Of a stretch of DNA of 36,710 nt, positions 16,986 to 25,716 are shown one piece after another; the stretch's first letter is position 1; each line of letters starts with the position of its first letter. The stretch is from Phycisphaerae bacterium (GTDB lineage Bacteria > Planctomycetota > Phycisphaerae > SM23-33). Where the stretch lies: the NCBI GenBank assembly GCA_011050235.1, contig DRGC01000057.1, positions 1-36,710 of the forward strand. The letters are read 5' to 3'. The notes beneath the pieces were generated by a model. The model saw only the letters and a program-made list of their open reading frames with translations, had not been told where the DNA came from and searched no databases. Position numbers and translations under genes: made by a program.

Positions 16986-18626
16986 ATGACGAAGACAGTG
17001 ATTGTTCCAATTAACGTTAGCTCCAGGGTACTGCGCCATATCAGCCGGGGAATTTACAGAACGCCGGCCGGCGCCCTCAAAGAGCTGGTCAGCAACGCTT
17101 ACGATGCGGGTGCGCGGCACGTTACGGTCAACACGGGTTGGCCTGTGTTGCGTGAGATCGTCATCACCGATGACGGCAAAGGAATGACGAGGGATGAATT
17201 CATAGATTTGGTCAAGCACATCGGGTTCACCAAGAAACAGGCAGGCAAGGCATTCACCATCCCAGGCACTCGCATCAAGCGCCGCACGATCGGTCACTAC
17301 GGGATCGGTCTGCTCGCGGTTGGACAGCTTGCGAAGGTCATGCGAATAACCAGCAAGACTGCTGGGACGCTTGGAGGATTCGTCGCCGAGATCGGCTTTG
17401 AGCAATTCGAGGAAGTTGAGGAGGACGGTGTAAGTCGCTCGACAGTGAAAGATGAGGCTGCGCTGGAGGAGGTCGATCACAGGTCGCGCAATGCGCCATC
17501 CGGTCTCAAGATCGGCGAATGTAAGATAACGACAACACGCTATGGTTCGGATCAGAAGGACGAGGCCTTCACACGCATTGCGTTGTCTGGGATCAGGGCA
17601 TTTGTCCAGAAGCACCTTGCAGGTGACCTAGCCGACCTCAATCCAGATCGGTCAAAAAGCAAAGCTTACTCACCGAATTACCAGCGATTGCTGGAACTGC
17701 TTCGAGTTAACGAGAGAGACATGACTCTCGGATGGTACCCTTATGAGAGGCTCGTCTGGGAAATGGGGGTGTACTGTCCGGTCAGGTACCCTGACGTTGG
17801 AGAGTACAAAGAGGGGGGGAAACTTCACAGCATTGCACGCCTGGCAGCTCGAGCGAAATTCGAACTGAGAATCGACGGGATTTTAGTTACAAAGCCCTTC
17901 GAAAAATCGTTCTTCAACGATAGCGATTACCCCGTTGAGGGGGTCTTCACTTGGGATAACGAGCCATTCCTACGTGGACGCCCCGAGTGCCGAACGAGTG
18001 GTTACATTATCTACAAAAGGAGAATACGGCCCAAGATACTGCATGGGATCCTGGTCAGAGAGGGGGGAGTGGCAATTGGGGGCTACGATTCTACGTATCT
18101 TCGGTATCCGTTCAATGAAGGCCAAAAATTCAACCAACTCACTGGAGAGATATACGCAGAAGGGCTCTCTGGCGCGCTCAACATCGATCGGAACAGCTTC
18201 AACGAGACTGATGACGTCTACATGGCCCTATCGAAATGGGTGCACAAGAAACTCCAACAGCAGGTTTTTTCCACGATCAAGAAGCTCCAGAGAGCTCCGG
18301 GGTCTGCGCGCCGAGCAGCGAACCGGCGTGACATTCAGGAGACGTTGTGTCTGGCTACCGAGCTGACAGACTGCGAATTCCGTAGGGTGCGATTTGAGGC
18401 CCTTGGCAAGTCGGAGCTGCTTCTTCGGATTCGCGGGAAAACGTTGATTATTAATCAGGACCACCGGGACGGCGTTGGCAGTTCATCAAGGCAAGAAAAG
18501 GCGCTATTGGCTGCCGCGCTCGTACTGACAGGGATTACTGAACCGGACGAAATTCAAGAAGCCGAGAACATCGTCCAGCAGGCTAAGAAAGCGTTGAAAG
18601 CCAGGGGTGATGTCGAAGAGCTTTGA
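16986..18626 (+). CDS. MORC/MutL-like GHKL ATPase, candidate defence component
   Basis: This 546-residue protein has an N-terminal Bergerat (Hsp90/MutL-type) ATPase fold. The N box is LKELVSNAYDAGA with Glu33 and Asn37; motif I is DDGKGM (62-67) and the glycine-rich lid is GHYGIGLLAVGQ (103-114). ATP binding probably drives N-terminal dimerisation around DNA, as in MutL and MORC. An S5-like transducer probably follows (to about residue 350), then a C-terminal part of unknown nature. Bacterial MORC-like ATPases are known from restriction-modification operons. I prefer ATG 16986 (GGAAG upstream); ATG 16911 would add 25 residues lacking family character. The stop overlaps the next gene by 17 bases. 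Base composition is visibly lower in GC than typA (45% versus 65% in two 60-base lines counted), suggesting transfer. Confidence 0.85.
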   Translation: MTKTVIVPINVSSRVLRHISRGIYRTPAGALKELVSNAYDAGARHVTVNTGWPVLREIVITDDGKGMTRDEFIDLVKHIGFTKKQAGKAFTIPGTRIKRRTIGHYGIGLLAVGQLAKVMRITSKTAGTLGGFVAEIGFEQFEEVEEDGVSRSTVKDEAALEEVDHRSRNAPSGLKIGECKITTTRYGSDQKDEAFTRIALSGIRAFVQKHLAGDLADLNPDRSKSKAYSPNYQRLLELLRVNERDMTLGWYPYERLVWEMGVYCPVRYPDVGEYKEGGKLHSIARLAARAKFELRIDGILVTKPFEKSFFNDSDYPVEGVFTWDNEPFLRGRPECRTSGYIIYKRRIRPKILHGILVREGGVAIGGYDSTYLRYPFNEGQKFNQLTGEIYAEGLSGALNIDRNSFNETDDVYMALSKWVHKKLQQQVFSTIKKLQRAPGSARRAANRRDIQETLCLATELTDCEFRRVRFEALGKSELLLRIRGKTLIINQDHRDGVGSSSRQEKALLAAALVLTGITEPDEIQEAENIVQQAKKALKARGDVEEL

Positions 18627-19659
18627 TGAAAGAATGGCGCGATGTCCCCTGAAGCAGGACATTCGCGACAAGCTGTGGGTGCCCTATGCAAGGAAACTTG
18701 CAGGCAGGGGGGTTCTTTCCAAGTATTTGACGCTGTACTCACCACCGATGATGGACATCAAGCATCTTCAGCGAAAAGGACTCCTTGCCTACGATGGCGA
18801 GACTTTCAATGGAGTCGTAACGGTTGCCTACGAAGAAGCCCATTTTGGTGATGCCATATCGCGAAGCAGTGGGCGCCCGGAGCTGTTTCTTGAGGGTGAT
18901 ATCAACCACCTGCTCACTGAAAAGAAGACGCGCCGCGCGAAACAGCTCAGAAACATGTTCCCCTTTCAGGTAATCAATCTTGATTACAACAACTCCGTCT
19001 TCTTTCGGGAAGATGACAAGCGAATATCGGAGAACCTGAAAGGTATCGGGGAGATTTTTCGTCTGCAACGCCAAGCGAATTGCAGGGAATTCGTCTTGTT
19101 TGTAACGACCCGCGCTGACGCAGGTGCTCGGGGAAGCAGAGGCCAACTCAGTGGTAGCTTCCTTGACGACTTGTCGAAGAGGATCACGGAGAACGTTAAG
19201 ATGAGCCAGGCATTCTCTCGAGCCTACCGGGCCGCCTTTGGCGACGTGTCGGCAAAGGCTCTCCAGAGGGAGAAGTACCGTGATTTCGTGCCGGTTGGCA
19301 TCGCGAAACTGGTTGCTGGCATGCTGGCCGTACAGAGATATGAAATCATTTCTGCGGACGCCCACATGCTGGTGAGGGATGACAAATCGCCCGAGATATG
19401 GCTCTTGCATCTCGCGTTTCGTGTTCGGTTAGAGCAAGTGCCACGGGCCACAACGCTGGGGGGGCTAGGCCGCCCAAGGAAGCTGGATTTTGAGCGGAAG
19501 CTTGCCCGCTTCGTGAGGACGGTCGGGGAAGGTGGCGTCACGTGGCTGAGGGAGACTGCTGACAGGGAGCGCCTAGAAACGCAGCATGGCGAATACATGC
19601 GTGAGTTGGCATCGCAGACGGTCGACTTGCCAATTCCGGAGCATCGAGAAGATGCCTAA
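18610..19659 (+). CDS. Unrecognised protein in ATPase-methyltransferase operon
   Basis: The 349-residue product matches no family I can name with confidence. Hydrophobic strand-like stretches alternate with helices: KYLTLYSPPMMDI (about 38-50), VVTVAYEEAHF (about 69-79), ELFLEGDI (about 90-97), PFQVINLDYNNSVF (about 118-131) and EFVLFVTTRAD (about 160-170). This is the order expected of a Rossmann-like methyltransferase fold, but there is no glycine-rich SAM loop, so the resemblance is an inference. No nuclease motif is evident. The start could be ATG 18610 or GTG 18607; both lie inside the ATPase gene. The stop overlaps the methyltransferase start by eight bases. Strict coupling in both directions implies stoichiometric expression with its neighbours, perhaps as effector or specificity subunit. 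Confidence 0.75.
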   Translation: MSKSFDERMARCPLKQDIRDKLWVPYARKLAGRGVLSKYLTLYSPPMMDIKHLQRKGLLAYDGETFNGVVTVAYEEAHFGDAISRSSGRPELFLEGDINHLLTEKKTRRAKQLRNMFPFQVINLDYNNSVFFREDDKRISENLKGIGEIFRLQRQANCREFVLFVTTRADAGARGSRGQLSGSFLDDLSKRITENVKMSQAFSRAYRAAFGDVSAKALQREKYRDFVPVGIAKLVAGMLAVQRYEIISADAHMLVRDDKSPEIWLLHLAFRVRLEQVPRATTLGGLGRPRKLDFERKLARFVRTVGEGGVTWLRETADRERLETQHGEYMRELASQTVDLPIPEHREDA

Positions 19660-21289
19660 ACGTGCTAAGATAGCATGTTTTGATCTGTGCTGCGGGGCCG
19701 GGGCCCTTTCAGAGGGATTCCGCCAAGGCGGGGCTACCGTCCTCGGCGGAATCGACACGGACGCGCAGGCGCTTGCCACAGCCAAGACCCACTGCCCGAC
19801 GGGAACTTGGGAACGGACGTCGATAGAGGAATTCGCGGAGTCCCTCAAGACGCTCAACGGCCATCCGATACGGGCGGCCAATACGCTGCTTGCGGGACTC
19901 CCATGCCAAGGGTTCAGCCGGGCGGGGAGGCGAGATCCTGCGGACGCCCGGAACTTCCTTTACAAACACCTGCTGAGAATCGTCAAAGAGCTTTCGCCTG
20001 ATCACGTGGTCTTCGAGAACGTCACAGGGATGGCAACCGTCCGGACTAGGCATATGCTGGACTCTCTGATCAGCGGCCTTCGGCGAGCCAAGTATGACGT
20101 CGCAAGTAGGGTCCTGGATGCGTATGATTTCGGGGCGCCCCAGCACCGCAAACGGCTCTTCCTTGTCGCGGTCAGAAAGGGCCGGGCCAGCGGGGTTTTC
20201 GAGGCTCTGCGGCCATCAAATGACAAGCTTACGGTCCGTGATGCATTCCGTGGCCTGCCGGGGACCCAAGAGCGAAAGAGCATATCGCACGTATTCATGA
20301 AGCATGGGTCGCGTGTCAGGGCAAAGCTGCGGAGAATAAAGCCAGGGGGCCCGATTTCCTACCGTAGATTAGTATGGGAATCGCCCGCTGATACGCTGAT
20401 CTCCGGGCACAGGGCGTTGCCTGTTCATCCGCGGCATCCGAGAGCCATCTCCGTTCGCGAGGCAGCGCGACTGCAAGGGTTTGACGATCTCTTCCTCTTC
20501 GAAGGCTACATATCTTCCCAAATAGACCAGGTTGCCAACGCAGTGCCGCCTCCTCTCGCTCGCGCTTTATGCAGCGCTCTGAGGCGAGCCGGTGAACACG
20601 AAAAGAGAATCCATGGGCGGGTGTTCCGGAAACTTCTTCCCGAAGCTACCCCAGGACTCCGAAAGCGATTGACCGCAGCTTTTCGCCGGAGCTTTACCCG
20701 CCGGTATCCCTGGCGGAATACCCGTAATCCATACCGTATCTTAGTCACTGAGCTACTGCTGCAGCGCACCAACGCTGACCTGGCGAAGACAGTCTGGCGG
20801 GATGTCATTGAGCTCTGCCCTTCGTCTCGAAAGGCTGCTTCAGTTGATCTTCGTTCGCTCGGCGCACTGACGAGACGCATCGGCATCCGTTCAAGGTGCC
20901 AGACCATCAAGGAACTCGGCACTGTTATCCAGAAGAGGCACCGGGGCAACGTCCCTCAAGCATTTGACGACCTGCTTCGTCTCCCGGGAGTCGGGCTCTA
21001 CATCGCGTCAGCTGTTCGCGCAATCTGCTTCATGGAACAGGACTTTCCGGTGGATACCAATGCTTTTCGATTTGTCTCTCGCTACTTCGGCCTGACGCTG
21101 AAAAGAACGAAAGCCGAGGGCCGACAGCTGAGGGAGTTCTTATCGCGGCTGGTGCCCAAGTCAGGGGTCCGAGAGTATGTCTACGGTTTCTTAGACTTTG
21201 CGGCACAAGTATGCCGGCCCGTCAAACCGAATTGCTCCGAGTGTCCCTTGCGCGGGAGCTGTACATCTCCGCCGGCACGCCGGGCGTGA
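19652..21289 (+). CDS. Cytosine-5 DNA methyltransferase fused to HhH-GPD (Mig/MutY-like) DNA glycosylase
   Basis: This 545-residue protein has two enzymes in one chain. Residues 8-315 are a C5 methyltransferase: motif I FDLCCGAGALSEGF (10-23), IV GLPCQGFSRAG with catalytic Cys85, VI FENVTGM (121-127), VIII QHRKR (164-168), IX SVREAARLQGF and X QVANAVPPPLA. The region for target recognition is short (about 175-262). Residues 325-545 are a HhH-GPD glycosylase: RYPWRNTRNPYRILVTELLLQ, hairpin LPGVGLY (444-450), catalytic Asp468 in PVDTN, and a [4Fe-4S] cluster C521-X6-C528-X2-C531-X5-C537. Tyr450 occupies the position that is Lys in EndoIII, Ser in MutY and Tyr in the Mig T:G glycosylase. Self-contained repair of deaminated 5-methylcytosine is inferred. 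ATG 19652 is chosen because motif I follows; the upstream 22 residues look spurious. Confidence 0.92.
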   Translation: MPKRAKIACFDLCCGAGALSEGFRQGGATVLGGIDTDAQALATAKTHCPTGTWERTSIEEFAESLKTLNGHPIRAANTLLAGLPCQGFSRAGRRDPADARNFLYKHLLRIVKELSPDHVVFENVTGMATVRTRHMLDSLISGLRRAKYDVASRVLDAYDFGAPQHRKRLFLVAVRKGRASGVFEALRPSNDKLTVRDAFRGLPGTQERKSISHVFMKHGSRVRAKLRRIKPGGPISYRRLVWESPADTLISGHRALPVHPRHPRAISVREAARLQGFDDLFLFEGYISSQIDQVANAVPPPLARALCSALRRAGEHEKRIHGRVFRKLLPEATPGLRKRLTAAFRRSFTRRYPWRNTRNPYRILVTELLLQRTNADLAKTVWRDVIELCPSSRKAASVDLRSLGALTRRIGIRSRCQTIKELGTVIQKRHRGNVPQAFDDLLRLPGVGLYIASAVRAICFMEQDFPVDTNAFRFVSRYFGLTLKRTKAEGRQLREFLSRLVPKSGVREYVYGFLDFAAQVCRPVKPNCSECPLRGSCTSPPARRA

Positions 21290-21353
21290 GCTTACATCCG
21301 CGAACTCAGGATAAGGGGGGCGTTGTGCGAGCAGAGCTGGAACAGAAACGGGG

Positions 21354-21527
21354 TCAGGTGCCTCTTCTTACAGTGGCTACGATGCCGGCCTGGAGAATCG
21401 TGTTGTTGGCCACGGCCTTACCGTCTATCCAATTGAACACGGCTGCTTGGCCGTCGGGGTCGATGCGAGCGAAGTTGTTGCCGGAGGTCGACCATGAGCC
21501 GGTGTTGAAGTACCAATCTCCAATGCG
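21354..21527 (-). pseudogene. Possible remnant of an exported protein
   Basis: A minus-strand open segment ending in TGA (21356-21354) reads RIGDWYFNTGSWSTSGNNFARIDPDG, followed by QAAVFNWIDGKAVANNTILQAGIV. The low-complexity, Asn/Gly/Trp-rich composition is that of planctomycete secreted repeat proteins and unlike chance translation of this GC-rich DNA. There is no credible start codon and no ribosome-binding site. It lies directly downstream of the PEP-CTERM gene on the same strand. The call rests on composition alone. Confidence 0.35.
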
Positions 21528-21556
21528 GCCTGTCTGCTGCCGATGCCCGGCTGCCG

Positions 21557-21613
21557 CTAGGCAGGCTTGCGCCTGTGCCTTCGCAGCATCGTCAGCCCGC
21601 CCAGGGCCAGCCC
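21557..21613 (-). pseudogene. Orphan PEP-CTERM-like membrane tail
   Basis: Just beyond the stop of the PEP-CTERM gene, in another frame, the minus strand reads GLALGGLTMLRRHRRKPA followed by a TAG stop. A glycine/leucine-rich helix followed by a basic cluster and stop is the classic end of a PEP-CTERM or similar sorting signal. The preceding VPEP box is absent, so this seems to be the end of a lost second anchor or a former read-through end of the present gene after a frameshift. Confidence 0.45.
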
Positions 21614-21617
21614 CGAG

Positions 21618-22754
21618 TTACGCTCGGGACTTCCGCTTGCGCTTCAGCAATAGAGGAAGGCCTGCGGCCGCCATGACGAGAAGCGTGGCCGGTTCGGGGA
21701 CTTCGCCGAGGCGGAACCCGCGGGCGAGGTGCTCGTCCGCCGGGTTGCCGGTGCCGCGGTACGACGCGTGCATGTTGTCGTCGATGACGCTGTAATCCCC
21801 GCCCCGCCGACCGCGAGACAGCCACGACTCGGAAGGGATCCCCTCGTTCCACTCTTGGACGTTGCCGCCCATGTCGAACGTGCCGTAGGGACTGTCGGAG
21901 TTCTCAAACTCGCCGACCTCCGTCCGATAGTAGGGATGGCCGGTCGCCCATTTTATGCCCCCGTCAGGTGTGCCGTAGAAGTTGGCGCTGTTCCCCGGAT
22001 CGGGATCAATCACATCGTTGCTGGGCGTGCTATCCCAGCCCATGGGATAATCGTAGTATACGCCGCTATCTCCGTCGTAGTAGGCAGCCTTGTACCATTC
22101 ATGCTCTGTGGGAATCACATACCGGGCGTCCGCCTCGCGCGTTACGGCCATAAGCGCCTGACGCAGGGCATCGTAATCCGGGGTGCCTTGTGCAGGGATC
22201 CCTCCATCCGCATCGTAATATGCCTGCGTACCGGAAAGGTCATACGATCCATCCTCTGTCGTCGCCGCGCCCTGCACACCGGTCGGCATGCCGTTAGTCA
22301 GCCAGTTGGCGAAACGGGCCGAATCGCCCCAACTCACCCAGTTGACCGGACGGTCCTCCCAGTCGGTGGCCACGGAGTAGGTGTAGCTGCCCGATGAACC
22401 GGTCCGCTGGATATTGCAGCCCCACCAGCCCGAAGGGTCACCCATGTCGGTGTTGTACAGGCCATACGTGTCAGTGTCGGCCACCGCATTGAGGAACTCG
22501 GTGTACTGACCGGTGGTGACCTCGAACTTGCCGATGTTGTAGGCGTAGTCCACACCGCCGACGATCCCATCCGGCCCGTGGCCGGTGCCGGAGAGTTCTC
22601 CTGCATTGCCGACATCGCCCACGTTCATGAACGGCATGTTCATCGTCGTGGCGAAGTCCACCACGGTGTCGCCGGACAGGTCCGCGCGAATGCCGGCTTG
22701 GGCCAGGCCCACAGATACGACGAGAACGGTTGCTGCGATAATAGAGCTTCTCAT
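21618..22754 (-). CDS. Exported SUMF1/FGE-like domain protein with PEP-CTERM anchor
   Basis: The 378-residue product starts with a signal peptide (MRSSIIAATVLVVSVGLAQA, cut after residue 20). The formylglycine-generating-enzyme-like fold shows YNIGKFEVTTGQYTEFLNAV, PVNWVSWGDSARFANWL, RYVIPTEHEWYKAAYY, YGTFDMGGNVQEWNE and RGFRLGEV. The paired catalytic cysteines of true FGE are not visible near the end of the domain. It is therefore probably a non-catalytic, carbohydrate- or surface-associated member. The C-terminus VPEPATLLVMAAAGLPLLL, then KRKRK, is a complete PEP-CTERM signal for exosortase sorting. I chose ATG 22754 because it opens the signal peptide and has AAGGGA upstream; an in-frame start at 22838 would bury it. 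It is unlikely to mature the sulfatase at 26866, which lacks an export signal. Confidence 0.88.
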   Translation of the reverse strand: MRSSIIAATVLVVSVGLAQAGIRADLSGDTVVDFATTMNMPFMNVGDVGNAGELSGTGHGPDGIVGGVDYAYNIGKFEVTTGQYTEFLNAVADTDTYGLYNTDMGDPSGWWGCNIQRTGSSGSYTYSVATDWEDRPVNWVSWGDSARFANWLTNGMPTGVQGAATTEDGSYDLSGTQAYYDADGGIPAQGTPDYDALRQALMAVTREADARYVIPTEHEWYKAAYYDGDSGVYYDYPMGWDSTPSNDVIDPDPGNSANFYGTPDGGIKWATGHPYYRTEVGEFENSDSPYGTFDMGGNVQEWNEGIPSESWLSRGRRGGDYSVIDDNMHASYRGTGNPADEHLARGFRLGEVPEPATLLVMAAAGLPLLLKRKRKSRA

Positions 22755-22892
22755 GATGCGTTCCCTTTCAATCTCCCGGCTGTTATGGCCTGCGCCGTGG
22801 CCGATGCCCCGTCTTCCCTGACAGCCGGATGATACCACATCCGGCAGTTGGCCGTCAATCGGGTGAACACCTTACTTCCGCAAGATTTCGTC

Positions 22893-22933
22893 GGTCAGCG
22901 GAGCTGACCTTACACGACGAAGCTCCGCTTCGT
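22893..22933. repeat. Twin small hairpins
   Basis: GGTCAGC/GCTGACC (22893-22909, loop GGA) is followed by ACGAAG/CTTCGT (22917-22933, loop CTCCG). Both stems are perfect and lie upstream of the PEP-CTERM gene. They may be REP-like or part of its leader. Confidence 0.6.
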
Positions 22934-22939
22934 CCGCTG

Positions 22940-23065
22940 GTATGTGGGTGTAAAACCGTTTCGAGGGGGACTGTTGGGGGATGGTAGAATGGGGGGGGGA
23001 TTGTCGAAGGCTAGGAGGGGCTTGGGCGGTATGTGGGTGTAAGACCGTTTGTGGGGACTGTCGGG
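22940..23065. repeat. Pair of approximately 40-base direct repeats
   Basis: GGTATGTGGGTGTAA, ACCGTTT and GGGGACTGT appear in the same order at 22940-22979 and 23028-23065, with a few substitutions and a short deletion. The start-to-start distance is 88 bases. Between them lies a G-run (nine G) followed by ATTGTCGAAGG. Confidence 0.7.
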
Positions 23066-23072
23066 CGATCGG

Positions 23073-23126
23073 ATTGTCGAATGTCGAATGCCGATTGTCG
23101 ATTGAACCGCAAACCTCAGACCTCAA
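23073..23126. repeat. 7-base array of two families
   Basis: ATTGTCG, AATGTCG, AATGCCG, ATTGTCG and ATTGAAC run from 23073 to 23107. After five bases ACCTCAG and ACCTCAA follow (23113-23126). The first family matches the arrays at 14730 and 16704; the second matches the array at 23483. Confidence 0.75.
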
Positions 23127-23138
23127 GTCGCGGATGTC

Positions 23139-23169
23139 GCTTGAGCCCTTCGATGTACTCAGGACGAGC
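23139..23169. repeat. REP-like dispersed element
   Basis: The segment containing GCTTGAGCCCTTCGA and ACTCAGGACGAGC resembles an interspersed palindromic repeat that I recall from many environmental bacterial genomes (CTTCGACAAGCTCAGGACGA type). This is recognition from memory, not a search. No gene is supported from 23170 to 23386. Confidence 0.4.
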
Positions 23170-23386
23170 ACGCGTGGTGAGACATGCTGGTTTTTCGGGC
23201 GTAAGTGGTGCGGCTGCGTTGGGGGTATTGGGAGAATGGGCCACTTTCAGCGGTTTTCGGCAAAAGATTCGGGGCGGGAATTCTGATGAAATCGGGGCGG
23301 CTGTAGGTGATGGTGCGGCCGTGGGTTGGGGGGGCGATGAGGGTTACATGGCGGTGAATGAGGCGCGCGATTTGTGTGCTGCGAAA

Positions 23387-23517
23387 AGGTTTGAGGTTTG
23401 AGGGGTGAGGTTTGGGGAGAGCGGTTTTCGATTTTCGGACCTGCCTGTCCGGCAGGCAGGTTGCGGATTGAGAAGAAGTAGACCTCAAGTCTCAAGCCTC
23501 AGGCCTCACGCCTCACG
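23387..23517. repeat. Composite inverted element: 7-base arrays around a palindrome
   Basis: Left arm: AGGTTTG, AGGTTTG, AGGGGTG, AGGTTTG, GGGAGAG, CGGTTTT, CGATTTT (23387-23435). Centre: a 9-bp stem, ACCTGCCTG/CAGGCAGGT, with loop TCCGG (23439-23461), then TTGCGGATTG. Right arm: CCTCAAG, TCTCAAG, CCTCAGG, CCTCACG, CCTCACG (23483-23517), which is the reverse-complement family of the left arm. The right arm ends nine bases from the recQ stop codon on the minus strand, so the whole could fold at the 3' end of the recQ transcript. Confidence 0.8.
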
Positions 23518-23526
23518 CCGATGGCG

Positions 23527-25338
<1,812 letters not shown>

Positions 25339-25716
25339 TGGCCCTTACCCCGCCCTCTGGCAGCGACGCTCGATCGCGTTGACTGAGATGTTTGCTCGGA
25401 TTTGCACGGAGGTCAACTCCTGGTCCCGAGGCCATGGTAATCGCCATGGGCCGGTGAAGTCCACACTGCAGGCGAGGTCGGATGATGGAAAGGCAAGCGG
25501 CCGCGCACGCTGAGAGCGGGCCCCGCGTTCGCCAAAGGCTTCCGGCTTCGGTATTGTGTCCTGAAGATTGAGAGCATGCTGCCTCCTATAAGGAGGCCGT
25601 GAGTCAACGGAGGGCGCTCTGCGATGCCTCTTTAAACGAGCGCCGAAACGTCGCATAATTGCGAAACAGAACGGGTCGGACGCTCGACATAACGCGACCA
25701 TGAAGGTGGAAATCAA
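25339..25716. other. Divergent intergenic region, recQ / enolase-superfamily gene
   Basis: No gene is supported. It holds several small inverted repeats: CCATGG twice around TAATCG (25432-25449 area), GCCTCC/GGAGGC near 25580, and GGCGCTC/GAGCGCC near 25613-25645. AAGGTGG shortly before 25717 is the likely ribosome-binding site. No confident promoter was found. Confidence 0.45.

Noticed and set aside
16986-21289. Prophage or transposon carrying the ATPase-methyltransferase genes
   Set aside because: No integrase, transposase, phage structural gene or terminal inverted repeat is visible; only base composition and the duplicated gene end suggest transfer.
21618-22754. SUMF1-like gene as the maturase of the sulfatase at 26866
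   Set aside because: It is exported and membrane-anchored while the sulfatase shows no export signal, the FGE catalytic cysteine pair is not visible, and the genes are over 4 kb apart.
23028-23517. Possible CRISPR array
   Set aside because: The repeats are 7-base or 40-base units without regular 30-40 base spacers, and no cas genes are present.
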